The notes beneath the pieces are model-generated. The model searched no databases and was not told the origin of the DNA. It saw nothing but the letters and a program-made list of their open reading frames with translations. Both the position numbers and the translations under genes were made by a program. 42,643 bases of DNA from Rhizobacter sp. (GTDB lineage Bacteria > Pseudomonadota > Gammaproteobacteria > Burkholderiales > Burkholderiaceae_C), in assembly GCA_017986065.1 (NCBI GenBank), contig JAGNWJ010000001.1, forward strand, positions 13,404-56,046, given 5' to 3'. This document shows, piece after piece, positions 1 through 8,171 of the stretch. Each line of letters starts with the position of its first letter. Position 1 is the first letter of the stretch.

Positions 1-17
1 TGATCGCGAATGTGTTC

Positions 18-31
18 GTTCAAACTTGAAC
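18..31. promoter_or_regulatory. Inverted repeat upstream of xoxF (candidate operator 1)
   Basis: GTTCAA-AC-TTGAAC is a perfect 6-bp inverted repeat with a 2-nt spacer, about 120 bp upstream of the xoxF start. Its size and symmetry fit a dimeric regulator site. The cognate regulator is unknown. Confidence 0.4.
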
Positions 32-56
32 ATCACAAGCGACTGCGGGCACAAAG

Positions 57-73
57 GTTGCCATCTTGGCAAC
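57..73. promoter_or_regulatory. Inverted repeat upstream of xoxF (candidate operator 2)
   Basis: GTTGCC-N5-GGCAAC is a perfect 6-bp inverted repeat about 80 bp upstream of the xoxF start. It differs in sequence from the repeat at 18-31, so two regulators or two binding modes are possible. The NarL-type response regulator at 17232 is one candidate binder, by inference only. Confidence 0.4.
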
Positions 74-84
74 ATGCTCTGAGA

Positions 85-116
85 GTCGCGGTGGGTTTTT
101 GGTGGTGCCCCGCGAC
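85..116 (+). promoter_or_regulatory. Possible leader stem-loop before xoxF
   Basis: GTCGCGG (85-91) can pair with CCGCGAC (110-116) across an 18-nt G/T-rich loop, ending 25 nt before the xoxF ribosome-binding site. It could be a 5' UTR structure or chance pairing in GC-rich DNA. Confidence 0.25.
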
Positions 117-151
117 CTTGCCTAAACCACCTTTGACAACAGGAGAAAGCA

Positions 152-1975
152 ATGGGAATTTCCGGGCAATCGAATGCACGCGCTGCGGTGTGTGGTTTGA
201 GCGTAGTTATGCTCGCGTTGCCAGGTTTGGCACTCGCCAACGCAGATGTCGAGAAGAACATCGCCAACGCCAAGAACTGGGCGATGCAGGCTGGTGACAT
301 GTTCAACCAGCGTTACAGCAAGCTGAACCAGATCAACAAGACCAACGTCGGCAAGATGCAGGTCGCCTGGACCTTCTCCACCGGCGTGCTGCGTGGTCAC
401 GAAGGGTCTCCGCTGGTGATCGACGGGACGATGTACCTGCACTCGCCGTTCCCGAACAAGGTGTTCGCGATCGACCTCGATTCGCAGAAGATCAAGTGGA
501 AGTACGAGCCGAAGCAAGATCCGGCCGTGATTCCACAGATGTGCTGCGACACGGTGAACCGCGGTCTGGCTTATGCCGAAGGCAAGGTTTTCCTGCAGCA
601 GGCCGACAGCAACCTGATCGCCCTGGATGCCAAGACCGGCAAGCTGGTCTGGTCGGTGAAGAATGGTGATCCGAAGCTGGGTGCCGTCAACACCAATGCG
701 CCTCACGTCTTCAAGGACAAGGTGATCACCGGCATCTCCGGCGGTGAATGGGGCGTTCGCGGTTACGTAGCCGCCTACGACATCAATACCGGCAAGCCGG
801 CCTGGAAGGGCTACAGCGTCGGTCCTGATGCTGAAATGCTGATTGATCCGGCCAAGACCACGACCTGGGCAGATGGCAAGGTGTCCCCGGTCGGACCGGA
901 CTCCTCGCTCAAGACCTGGAAGGGCGATCAATGGAAGATCGGTGGCGGCACCACCTGGGGCTGGTACAGCTACGACAAGGCGACCAACGCCATGTACTAC
1001 GGCACGGGCAATCCGTCGACGTGGAACCCTTCGCAGCGTCCTGGTGACAACAAGTGGTCAATGAGCATCTGGTCTCGCGATGTCGACACCGGCAAGGTCA
1101 ACTGGGTTTACCAGATGACGCCGTTCGACGAGTGGGACTTTGACGGCATCAACGAAATGATCCTGGCCGACATCGATGTCAAGGGCAAGCCTACCAAGGC
1201 CCTGGTGCACTTCGACCGCAATGGCTTCGGCTACACGCTGGATCGGGTGACTGGTGCGCTGCTGGTTGCCGAGAAGTACGACCCGAAGGTGAACTGGGCC
1301 ACTCACGTGGACATGAAGACCGGCCGTCCACAGGTCGTGTCGAAGTACTCCACCGCGCAGAACGGTCCTGATGTCAACACGAAGGGCGTCTGCCCTGCGG
1401 CCCTGGGTTCAAAAGACCAGCAGCCTGCAGCATTCGATCCGGAAACCAAGCTGTTCTACGTGCCGACGAACCATGTCTGCATGGACTACGAGCCGTTCAA
1501 GGTCGAGTACACCGCAGGTCAGCCGTATGTCGGCGCCACGTTGTCGATGTTCCCGGCTCCGGGCAGCCATGGCGGAATGGGCAACTACATCGCCTGGGAT
1601 GCAGGCACCGGCAAGATCGTCCAATCCAAGCCCGAGAAGTTCTCGGTGTGGAGCGGCGCTCTGAACACCGCAGGTGGTCTGTCTTGCTACGGCACGCTGG
1701 AAGGCTACTTCAAGTGCGTCGACAAGAAGGACGTGAACAAGGAACTGTTCAAGTTCAAGACCCCGTCCGGCATCATCGGCAACGTGTTCACCTATGAACA
1801 CAAGGGCAAGCAGTACATGGGCGTGTTCTCGGGCATTGGTGGCTGGGCCGGTATCGGCATGGCGGCTGGTCTCGAGAAGGATCAGGACGGCCTGGGTGCT
1901 GTGGGCGGCTACAGGGAACTCGGCCAGTACACCGAACTCGGTGGCTCTCTGACCGTGTTCGCTCTCCCCAACTGA
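152..1975 (+). CDS. xoxF: Lanthanide-dependent PQQ methanol dehydrogenase XoxF
   Basis: Periplasmic quinoprotein that oxidises methanol (and possibly formaldehyde) and passes electrons to a c-type cytochrome. The 607-aa length is normal for XoxF. Residues 1-29 form a signal peptide ending ALA. The vicinal cysteine pair that contacts PQQ is C131-C132 (MCCDTVNRG). The active-site motif [10 protein letters not shown] gives catalytic D329 and a second acid, D331. That extra Asp two residues on is the marker of lanthanide XoxF; calcium MxaF has Ala there. Beta-propeller W-motif repeats such as [15 protein letters not shown] and [13 protein letters not shown] run through the chain. The start is set by AGGAG at 141-145. 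No mxaF or mxaI is present. It heads the xoxFGJ block and is followed by hairpins before xoxG. Confidence 0.96.
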   Translation: MGISGQSNARAAVCGLSVVMLALPGLALANADVEKNIANAKNWAMQAGDMFNQRYSKLNQINKTNVGKMQVAWTFSTGVLRGHEGSPLVIDGTMYLHSPFPNKVFAIDLDSQKIKWKYEPKQDPAVIPQMCCDTVNRGLAYAEGKVFLQQADSNLIALDAKTGKLVWSVKNGDPKLGAVNTNAPHVFKDKVITGISGGEWGVRGYVAAYDINTGKPAWKGYSVGPDAEMLIDPAKTTTWADGKVSPVGPDSSLKTWKGDQWKIGGGTTWGWYSYDKATNAMYYGTGNPSTWNPSQRPGDNKWSMSIWSRDVDTGKVNWVYQMTPFDEWDFDGINEMILADIDVKGKPTKALVHFDRNGFGYTLDRVTGALLVAEKYDPKVNWATHVDMKTGRPQVVSKYSTAQNGPDVNTKGVCPAALGSKDQQPAAFDPETKLFYVPTNHVCMDYEPFKVEYTAGQPYVGATLSMFPAPGSHGGMGNYIAWDAGTGKIVQSKPEKFSVWSGALNTAGGLSCYGTLEGYFKCVDKKDVNKELFKFKTPSGIIGNVFTYEHKGKQYMGVFSGIGGWAGIGMAAGLEKDQDGLGAVGGYRELGQYTELGGSLTVFALPN

Positions 1976-1995
1976 TCGGGATTCGTCCTGATTAA

Positions 1996-2019
1996 CCCTC
2001 ACCGGACAACCGGTGAGGG
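1996..2019 (+). terminator. Strong hairpin just after xoxF
   Basis: CCCTCACCGG and CCGGTGAGGG form a perfect 10-bp stem with an ACAA tetraloop, 20 nt after the xoxF stop. No T-tract follows, so it may protect the xoxF mRNA 3' end rather than terminate transcription. Confidence 0.6.
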
Positions 2020-2030
2020 AACCGATCCAG

Positions 2031-2063
2031 GGGATGACGCTCTAGCAGGGCGTCATCCCTTTT
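2031..2063 (+). terminator. Rho-independent terminator or attenuator between xoxF and xoxG
   Basis: GGGATGACGC pairs with GCGTCATCCC over 10 bp and is followed directly by TTTT (2060-2063). It ends 26 nt before the xoxG start, so xoxG and downstream genes would be read by partial read-through or from their own promoter. This fits the need for far more XoxF than accessory proteins. Confidence 0.75.
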
Positions 2064-2089
2064 CAATTAGCTGAGCAAGCATTCCGATC

Positions 2090-2494
2090 ATGACGTCACG
2101 CACCCTCACCACCGCTGCCCTTGCAGCTCTTGTCTTCGCTGCATCGGGCCTTGTCATGGCGCAAGAAGTCAAGACCGACCTGTATACCGTCGTCGATGGA
2201 AACAAGGTCGATGCCCAGACTCTGAAGGGGTTCAAGACATGGCGAACCGCGGCGTGCGACCGTTGCCATGGTGCCAATCAGGAAGGTCTCGTGGGCCCGT
2301 CGCTGGTCAACAGCCTGAAGGTTCTGACCAAGGAAGAATTCGTGACCACGGTGACGAATGGCCGGCTTGAAAAAGGCATGCAAAGCTTCGGCAACAGTCC
2401 GGTCGTGATGGAAAACATCGATCACCTGTACGCGTACCTGAAGGGCCGCTCGAACGGTGACATCAAGAGCGCCCGCGTGACGGCCATCGAATGA
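2090..2494 (+). CDS. xoxG: XoxG-like cytochrome c, electron acceptor of XoxF
   Basis: Small periplasmic class I c-type cytochrome of 134 aa. A signal peptide covers about residues 1-24 (VMA-QE). The haem attachment motif is C56-D-R-C59-H60 and the likely sixth ligand is M97 in EKGMQSF. Its place between xoxF and xoxJ is that of the cytochrome that takes electrons from XoxF and hands them to a terminal oxidase. It is shorter than classical cytochrome cL (MxaG), as other XoxG proteins can be. It overlaps xoxJ by 4 nt (ATGA), so the two are translationally coupled. A hairpin terminator separates it from xoxF. Confidence 0.88.
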   Translation: MTSRTLTTAALAALVFAASGLVMAQEVKTDLYTVVDGNKVDAQTLKGFKTWRTAACDRCHGANQEGLVGPSLVNSLKVLTKEEFVTTVTNGRLEKGMQSFGNSPVVMENIDHLYAYLKGRSNGDIKSARVTAIE

Positions 2495-3396
2495 ACAATC
2501 CGGCTGCAGCGGCACGAGCACCGGCCCGTTGGGCAGCGCGCTGGTGGGCCGTGATGTGCATTACCTCCGCGCTCGGTCTGGGGTGGTCTCCATACGCCAC
2601 TGCTCAGGATGAGGCCAAGCCGTCGCGCCAGGCCTTCCGCGTCTGTCAGGACCCGAACAACCTGCCCTTCTCCAATGTCGGGGGTGATGGCATCGAGAAT
2701 CGGATCGCCGAGTTGTTTGCCAAGGAGCTCGGCCTGCCGGTCACGTATTACTCCTTTCCGCAACGGCTGGCTTTCATACGCAACACCTTGCGCTACAAGC
2801 TGCCGGGCGAGGATTTCCGTTGCGACATCGTGATGGGCGTGCCCGCTGGGTACGACCAGGTGTCGGCGACGAAACCCTACTACCACTCCACTTATGCGCT
2901 GGTCATTGCAAAGGGCCGGGGCCTGGATCAAGTCAAGTCCGTCGAGGACTTCCTCGCCGTCGACCGCACGCGGCTCGGGAAGCTGAAGATCGGTCTGTAC
3001 GATCGAACTCCCGCTTCCGATTGGTTGGTCAAGCACGGGCTGCTCGAGCAAGGCGTTCCTTATGCGACGATGAACGCGGCGCCCGAGTTCTATCCAGGAG
3101 AAATCATCGAGCGCGATCTGGCAAGCGGCAAGATCGATGCGGCTATCGTGTGGGGGCCGATTGCCGGCTTCTTCGCGAAGCGGGTCAAGAGCCCCGAACT
3201 GATGACGTTCCCGATGCGCTCCGAGCCCGGGGTCAAGTTCGATTTCAAGATGGCCATGGGCGTGCGCTACGGTGAGCGCGAGTGGAAGCAGCAGATCGAA
3301 TCCCTGATCGATGCGAAGCGTCCCGAGATCCGCGCGATCCTCGAGGAGTTCGGTGTTCCCTTGATCGAGGACACCCCTCAGGCGTTGACGAATTAG
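2491..3396 (+). CDS. xoxJ: XoxJ, periplasmic binding-protein-like MDH accessory
   Basis: A 301-aa exported protein of the MxaJ/XoxJ group, annotated elsewhere as a quinoprotein dehydrogenase-associated solute-binding protein. A long N-terminal signal precedes about residue 39. The body opens with FRVCQDPNNLPFSN and carries GIENRIAELFAKELG, the usual start of this bilobed SBP_bac_3-like fold. XoxJ is thought to help activate or assemble XoxF rather than feed a transporter, and no ABC genes lie nearby. Two cysteines (C52 and the FRCD cysteine) could form a disulfide. The ATGA overlap with xoxG supports the start. Confidence 0.88.
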   Translation: MNNPAAAARAPARWAARWWAVMCITSALGLGWSPYATAQDEAKPSRQAFRVCQDPNNLPFSNVGGDGIENRIAELFAKELGLPVTYYSFPQRLAFIRNTLRYKLPGEDFRCDIVMGVPAGYDQVSATKPYYHSTYALVIAKGRGLDQVKSVEDFLAVDRTRLGKLKIGLYDRTPASDWLVKHGLLEQGVPYATMNAAPEFYPGEIIERDLASGKIDAAIVWGPIAGFFAKRVKSPELMTFPMRSEPGVKFDFKMAMGVRYGEREWKQQIESLIDAKRPEIRAILEEFGVPLIEDTPQALTN

Positions 3397-3432
3397 GTTT
3401 CTCCAGATTTCTCGCCCAGACCGGGATGCCCC

Positions 3433-4446
3433 ATGAAGTACGCAGCGTTGTGGCTGGCAGTCGCTTGTTCCTGGGGTACGGCCCAGGCGGGTGTAGACCG
3501 GGCTGCGTTCATCGAATTGAGCACCAAGGTGCTCAAGGTCGAGGTATCGCGGGAGCAAGGCGGCTATTCGCTGGGCTCGGGGGTTCTGGTGGCGCCGCAG
3601 CGCCTCCTGACGAACTGCCACGTGACGCGCGACGCACACCAGATCCATGCCTATCAGTACGGCGTCCGGTTGCAGGCGGTGGCCCAGATCAGCGATGTGC
3701 GGCGTGACCTCTGTCTGCTCATCGTGCCCGGCCTGACCGGCGATGGTGTTGTTCTGGGGTCATCCAGTTCGATCGGCGAAGGACAGTCGGTGTCAGCGAT
3801 CGGCTACACGGGTGGCATGGGCATCCAGAACAGTTCGGGCGAGGTGGTCGTGCTGCATCCCTTCGATGGCGGCCGGGTCATCCAGAGCACGAACTGGTTC
3901 ACGTCGGGCGCCAGCGGCGGAGGGTTGTTCGACGACGACTTGCGACTGGTCGGCATCCTGACCTTCCGACTGCGCGGTGGAGAGGCGCACTACTTCTCCG
4001 CGCCCGCGGACTGGATAAAGGATCTGCTCGCCAGGCAAGCTGATGCGCGGGAAATCGCTTCCATCCCCGCGACCGAACTGGCCTACTGGCAACAACCACT
4101 CACGCAGCAGCCGCGCTTCCTGCAGGCCGCCGTGCTCGAACGCGACAGCCGGTGGGACGATCTCGAGCATCTCGCCTCAGGCTGGACCGCGATGCACGAG
4201 CACGAGTCCGAGCCGTGGTACCTGCGGGGCCTGGCGCTGCAGAAGCTGAACCGGCTGACCGATGCGAGAGACGCATTGGAACGATCGGTGAATATCGCGC
4301 CCACGCTGGCTCTGGCCTGGCACCGGCTCGGCCTGGTCTACAGCGGCCTCGGAATGACGGCGCAGGCGCAAAGCGTTCAGCGGCGCTTGCGACAGCTGAA
4401 TCCCGACCTTGCGCTGCAGCTGGCCAAGAGTCTTCTGCCCAATTGA
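3433..4446 (+). CDS. Exported trypsin-like serine protease with C-terminal TPRs
   Basis: A 337-aa protein with a signal peptide (about residues 1-19, AQA-G). The protease fold has a full putative triad: H63 in LLTNCHV, D92 in RRDLCLL and S161 in TSGASGGGLF, the S1 chymotrypsin/DegP pattern. Instead of PDZ domains, the C-terminal part (about 225-330) reads as tetratricopeptide helices (EPWYLRGLALQKLNRLTDARDALERSVNIAP and onward). The fusion suggests a periplasmic protease or chaperone recruited to a protein partner. It lies 36 nt after xoxJ in the same direction, so a role in maturing or turning over Xox components is plausible but inferred. The triad assignment rests on motifs only. Confidence 0.75.
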   Translation: MKYAALWLAVACSWGTAQAGVDRAAFIELSTKVLKVEVSREQGGYSLGSGVLVAPQRLLTNCHVTRDAHQIHAYQYGVRLQAVAQISDVRRDLCLLIVPGLTGDGVVLGSSSSIGEGQSVSAIGYTGGMGIQNSSGEVVVLHPFDGGRVIQSTNWFTSGASGGGLFDDDLRLVGILTFRLRGGEAHYFSAPADWIKDLLARQADAREIASIPATELAYWQQPLTQQPRFLQAAVLERDSRWDDLEHLASGWTAMHEHESEPWYLRGLALQKLNRLTDARDALERSVNIAPTLALAWHRLGLVYSGLGMTAQAQSVQRRLRQLNPDLALQLAKSLLPN

Positions 4447-4473
4447 CCTTGAAGACACTTCCACCCTTCCCAC

Positions 4474-5196
4474 ATGCAGTTCATGAAATTTCCCCGATTT
4501 GCTGGTGCGTGCCTCGCGCTGCTGATGGCCTTCGCGTCGACATCCCGCGCTCAGGACAAGCCGTCTGAGAACAAGCAGGATTTCTCGCCAGCCGAGAAGC
4601 TTCTTTTCATGTCGAACCAGCTCTCGGGTGTGAAGCCGGCGACGACGATCCGGTATTCCTTCCGCAAGGCAGGCAGCTTCGAGGATGGCTTCGAGGACTC
4701 CGTCGTGCTGAGCTTCGAAAAGCAGCCCGACGGCACGTGCTGCACCGTGAAGAGCGACTTCTTCACCGGTGCCCGTCGACTCCCGCTGCCCGAGGCCCCG
4801 ATGGCCGAAGGAAACCCTGTTCTGCTGCATTTCCTGGAAAGAGACATCGGGGAGATGAAGCGGTTGACCAAGGGCTCTTTGAACCATTTCCGCAAGCGCA
4901 TCCGCATGGCTGCCTATCAGGATGCGACGGTTCGAGACACTTCGCTTTCCTACAGAAACAAGACGATCGCCGGAAAGGAAATCACTTTCTCGCCCTACCT
5001 CGACGATCCGAATCGTCCCAAGTACGAGAAGTTCGTCCGCAAGCAATACCAGTTCTTGTTGTCCGAGGCCGTGCCAGGCGGCATCTTTGGTATCCGCACC
5101 CGGATCAGCGGCGAAACCTCCGGTTTGCCAGATGTCATCGTCGAAGAGCTCTTCGTCGAGGGTGCATCGGCCGTGATTCCCACCCAGATCAAGTGA
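4474..5196 (+). CDS. Secreted protein of unknown function in the xox cluster
   Basis: A 240-aa protein I do not recognise. It has a signal peptide (about residues 1-26, SRA-Q), no membrane segment after that, and a charged mature part with vicinal cysteines C89-C90 (DGTCCTVKS). Vicinal cysteines are notable next to a CPYC thioredoxin-fold protein and a SoxYZ-like carrier, but no function follows from that. An alternative start is the ATG at 4483; neither start has a clear Shine-Dalgarno. It sits 27 nt after the protease gene and 9 nt before the next gene, so it is very likely co-transcribed. Confidence 0.7.
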   Translation: MQFMKFPRFAGACLALLMAFASTSRAQDKPSENKQDFSPAEKLLFMSNQLSGVKPATTIRYSFRKAGSFEDGFEDSVVLSFEKQPDGTCCTVKSDFFTGARRLPLPEAPMAEGNPVLLHFLERDIGEMKRLTKGSLNHFRKRIRMAAYQDATVRDTSLSYRNKTIAGKEITFSPYLDDPNRPKYEKFVRKQYQFLLSEAVPGGIFGIRTRISGETSGLPDVIVEELFVEGASAVIPTQIK

Positions 5197-5205
5197 GTCC
5201 TTTCC

Positions 5206-5574
5206 ATGACTGTTTCCAGAAATCCGGCGCGCGTCGCCACGCTGCTGTTGTGCGCGTCCTTCTCTGCGGTGCTGCAAGCCAATGATTTCCCGACCCTCGA
5301 CCGCGTGATTTACGTGCGTGACTGCATGCGCGAGAACCCCGGCCCCCAGTTCGAGATGATCAGCAAATGCTCCTGTGCGCTCGACCGCATGGCCGAGCAG
5401 ATCAAGTACGACGAATACGTCACCCTGAGCACCGATGCCAACGCCACCTCCATCGGCGGCGAACGTGGCAGCGCGATGCGCGACAACGAGGGCGTTCAGA
5501 AGGAGGCAAAGCGGTTTCGCGAGTTGCAGGCCAAGGTCAAGAACAGCTGCTTCATCGGCACGGGCCCGAAGTGA
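5206..5574 (+). CDS. Small secreted cysteine-containing protein of unknown function
   Basis: A 122-aa protein with a signal peptide (about residues 1-25, LQA-N). The mature part of about 97 aa has four cysteines (C40, C55, C57, C115), so two disulfides or a metal site are possible; the CSC pair sits in KCSCALDRMAEQIKYDEYV. I do not recognise the family with certainty. The spacing of 9 nt from the preceding gene and the shared strand place it in the xox accessory operon. Confidence 0.7.
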   Translation: MTVSRNPARVATLLLCASFSAVLQANDFPTLDRVIYVRDCMRENPGPQFEMISKCSCALDRMAEQIKYDEYVTLSTDANATSIGGERGSAMRDNEGVQKEAKRFRELQAKVKNSCFIGTGPK

Positions 5575-5635
5575 TGCCGGCGGGTTGCCCTGGCAGGGCC
5601 TTCTGCTGTCGCAACTGCCGGCGCAGGCGAAGCCC

Positions 5636-6583
5636 GTGATTCGTTGGTGGCATGCGTTGCTGCTGTGGGCTGCAGCGACATCCCTGGCCTGTGCTCAAGC
5701 TGCCTTGCCTCCATTGCAAGTGGCCGAGCTCTCTCCGGGCGTGTTCGTGCACAGCGGGGCCGTGGCGGACTGGAATTCCGCCAGCGCCGGCGATGTCGCG
5801 AACCTCGCGTTCATAGTCGGCACGCGTTGCATCGCGGTGATCGACAGCGGTGGCACGCCCGATGTCGGCCGCCGGTGGCAAGCCGCTGTGGCCGCGATCA
5901 GCCCGCTGCCGGTGTGCCATGTCATCAACACGCATGCCCATCCCGACCATGTGCTCGGGAACAACGCATTCAGGACAGCAGATTCGGCCGCGGGCCCGGG
6001 CTTCGTGACGCATGCGCGCATGCGTGCGGCGCTGGCTGCGCGGGAGCGCTATTACCTGAACGCGCTGCAACGCGACTTCGGGGTCGCGATGAAACACGAT
6101 GACCTCGTCTATCCCACGGCGACGGTAGCCGCCGGCCAGACCCTCGAGATCGACCTGGGCCAGCGTGTCATTGAATTGAAGGCCTGGCCCACCGCACACA
6201 CCGACCACGACCTGACGGTTTTCGACCGCCAGACACGCACGCTCTTCCTGGGGGATCTGCTCTTCGTGACGCATCTGCCGGTCATCGATGGCAGCCTGCT
6301 GGGCTGGATTGCTGCCATGGATCGTCTGGCGCAGATGCCCGTGGCGCTCGCTGTGCCGGGTCATGGGGCGGCTGGCCGCGACTGGCCATCGATGCTGGGT
6401 CCTCAGCGTCGTTATCTCGACGCCCTGCTGACCGAGACGCGCGCTGCGATCCGTGCCCACTCCACGATGCAAGGTGCGGTCAGGACGGTCGGCCGGGATG
6501 CCTTGCAGGGCTGGGCGCTGGCCGATCACTTCCACGAGCGCAACGTGACGACGGCCTTTGCCGAACTGGAATGGGAAGAATGA
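5636..6583 (+). CDS. Metallo-beta-lactamase-fold hydrolase of the quinoprotein relay type (canonical metal site)
   Basis: A 315-aa exported protein of the MBL superfamily, matching the group annotated as quinoprotein relay system zinc metallohydrolase (SoxH-related). The metal motif is intact: H100-A-H102-P-D104-H105 in INTHAHPDHVLGNN. Later ligands are also present: His in PTAHTDHD, Asp in FLGDLLF and His in VPGHG. The GTG start at 5636 is chosen because it gives a clean signal peptide (MIRWWHALLLWAAATSLACAQA); the frame is open further upstream but overlaps the previous gene. The substrate is unknown; SoxH relatives point to thioester or thiol-conjugate hydrolysis, which is inference. The stop overlaps the next ATG. 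Confidence 0.8.
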   Translation: MIRWWHALLLWAAATSLACAQAALPPLQVAELSPGVFVHSGAVADWNSASAGDVANLAFIVGTRCIAVIDSGGTPDVGRRWQAAVAAISPLPVCHVINTHAHPDHVLGNNAFRTADSAAGPGFVTHARMRAALAARERYYLNALQRDFGVAMKHDDLVYPTATVAAGQTLEIDLGQRVIELKAWPTAHTDHDLTVFDRQTRTLFLGDLLFVTHLPVIDGSLLGWIAAMDRLAQMPVALAVPGHGAAGRDWPSMLGPQRRYLDALLTETRAAIRAHSTMQGAVRTVGRDALQGWALADHFHERNVTTAFAELEWEE

Positions 6584-7575
6584 GTGTGAAGCTGCACTGG
6601 GCTTCAGCGCGAGCGATGGCGTTCATGCTCCTCCTCGGCGCGACAGTCGCGTCGTCGCATGCCGCGCCGTTCGCCTACATCACCAATCAGGGCAGCCACG
6701 ATGTCTCGGTGATCGATCTGCTGATCGACAGCGTGGTCGCTACCGTTCCGGTCGGGCGCGGGCCGGCTGGCGTCGCCATCGCTGCCTCGCAGGCGAAGGT
6801 GTTCGTGACCAACCCGGATTCGAAGACGATCTCGGTCATCGACATGCGCAGCCGCCAGGTGGTCGACACGCTGGCCGCTGGCGATGGGCCACTGGGAATC
6901 GCCGCGTCCGACGACGGCATGCGCGTCTATGTGAGCGACTGGTACCGCAATCGCGTGCTGGTCTTCGACAGCCGCGTGCACCATCCGCTGATGAGGATCG
7001 CGGTCGGCCGTGCCCCGGCGGGCTTGGCGGTGCACGAGAGCGGCGAGGCCGTGTTCGTCGCCGAACGCGACGATGACAGCGTCGCCGTGATCGATGTCAA
7101 CAGCCAGCGCGTGCTGTCGCGGGTGACGGTGGGTGCCCGGCCCTTCGCGTTGCTGTACGACGCACCGCGACAGAGGCTGTATGCCCTCAATGTGCAGAGC
7201 AACGACCTCAGCGTGCTCGATGCGCGTGATCTCTTCCGGACCGGCAAGCTGGTACCAATCGCGACCGTGGCTGTGGGCAAGGCCCCGTACGGCGCCGCAT
7301 TGGCGGATGGCGGCAAGCTGCTTTACGTCACCAATCAGCATGAGGACAGCGTCAGCGTGATCGATGCCGACACGCTGAAAGTGGTGCGTACATTGCGCGG
7401 CTTCGGCTATCCCGAAGGCATCGCGTCTCATCGCGATCGTGTCTATGTCGTCAACTGGATGGACGACAACCTGAGCGTGCTCGATGCGGTATCGGGACAG
7501 ACGATCAAGACGATTGCCACCGGTCAGAATAGTCGTGGGTTCGGCGCCTTCATTGGCGATGCCCCGGCACCGTGA
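6580..7575 (+). CDS. YVTN-family beta-propeller protein (PQQ-dependent catabolism associated)
   Basis: A 331-aa exported protein. A signal peptide is followed by repeats of the YVTN type: FAYITNQGSHDVSVIDLLID, VFVTNPDSKTISVIDM, VYVSDWYRNRVLVFDS, VFVAERDDDSVAVIDV, LYVTNQHEDSVSVIDAD and VYVVNWMDDNLSVLDA. About seven blades fit a propeller. Proteins of this kind occur beside PQQ-dependent dehydrogenases; whether they bind a cofactor or scaffold partner proteins is not known. The ATG at 6580 overlaps the preceding stop (ATGA); another in-frame ATG lies at 6571. It shows none of the WD motifs with tryptophan docking seen in XoxF, so it is not itself a quinoprotein dehydrogenase. Confidence 0.82.
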   Translation: MSVKLHWASARAMAFMLLLGATVASSHAAPFAYITNQGSHDVSVIDLLIDSVVATVPVGRGPAGVAIAASQAKVFVTNPDSKTISVIDMRSRQVVDTLAAGDGPLGIAASDDGMRVYVSDWYRNRVLVFDSRVHHPLMRIAVGRAPAGLAVHESGEAVFVAERDDDSVAVIDVNSQRVLSRVTVGARPFALLYDAPRQRLYALNVQSNDLSVLDARDLFRTGKLVPIATVAVGKAPYGAALADGGKLLYVTNQHEDSVSVIDADTLKVVRTLRGFGYPEGIASHRDRVYVVNWMDDNLSVLDAVSGQTIKTIATGQNSRGFGAFIGDAPAP

Positions 7576-7622
7576 ACCCGGTGCGAACAATTTCAAGATG
7601 TCGTGAACGGGAGGAAGTGAGC

Positions 7623-8171
7623 ATGTTGCGTATGAAGCTGAACGCCAATCCAGTGCGCTGGATGGCCTGGGTGGTCTTGTTCGGTCTGATGTCGGTGGCG
7701 CAGGCCCATGGGCCGACACGCCAGAAGGTCAGCGAGAAGATCACCATCAATGCACCTGCCGCAGCGGTGTGGGCACGTGTCAAGAACTTCGACGCGCTGA
7801 AGGACTGGCACCCGGCCGTCGCCGAAAGTCCGGCCTCGGCAGGCAACACCGAAGGCTCGGTGCGCGCGCTGAAATTGAAGGGAGGTGGAGCGCTCGAAGA
7901 AACCCTGGAAAGCTTCGACGAGGCGAAGATGAAGTTCAGCTACCGCGCCAAGGATGGCGGCGCGCTGCCCGTCACCAACTACACCTCGACGCTGCAGGTC
8001 ACCAGCGCCGGCGCGGCGCAATCCATCGTCGAGTGGCGCGGCGCCTTCTACCGCGCCTTCCCCAACAACGATCCACCACCCGATCAGAACGACGAAGCCG
8101 CACTGAAGGCCGTGACGGGGGTCTACAAGAGCGGGCTCGAGAACCTGAAGAAGCTCGTCGAGGGTCAGTGA
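7623..8171 (+). CDS. MxaD-like SRPBCC-domain periplasmic protein
   Basis: A 182-aa protein with a signal peptide ending about AQA-H and one SRPBCC/polyketide-cyclase-like domain (KITINAPAAAVWARVKNFDALKDWHPAV through ATGA-type C-terminal helix GVYKSGLENLKKLVEG). MxaD, which aids methanol dehydrogenase-cytochrome cL interaction in methylotrophs, belongs to this fold, so a similar helper role for XoxF-XoxG is likely by family and context. GGGAGG at 7609-7614 fixes the ATG at 7623; the frame extends upstream but without a good site. Its stop overlaps the GTG of the next gene. Confidence 0.8.
   Translation: MLRMKLNANPVRWMAWVVLFGLMSVAQAHGPTRQKVSEKITINAPAAAVWARVKNFDALKDWHPAVAESPASAGNTEGSVRALKLKGGGALEETLESFDEAKMKFSYRAKDGGALPVTNYTSTLQVTSAGAAQSIVEWRGAFYRAFPNNDPPPDQNDEAALKAVTGVYKSGLENLKKLVEGQ

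Noticed and set aside
10..297. Small open frame across the xoxF start
   Set aside because: It overlaps the xoxF signal-peptide region in another frame, has no ribosome-binding site and covers the palindromic promoter region.
152..1975. Calcium-dependent MxaF instead of XoxF
   Set aside because: The DEWDFDG motif has the second Asp typical of lanthanide enzymes and no mxaI gene is present.
2422..3648. A 408-codon frame antisense to xoxJ and the protease gene
   Set aside because: It crosses a gene boundary and encodes low-complexity sequence; xoxJ on the + strand is well supported.
5636..6583. Class B beta-lactamase (antibiotic resistance)
   Set aside because: Only the generic MBL fold is shared; gene context and SoxH-like features point to the quinoprotein-associated group.
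6604..7719. Long frame antisense to the beta-propeller gene
   Set aside because: Repetitive His/Asp-rich translation arises from the propeller repeats read backwards.
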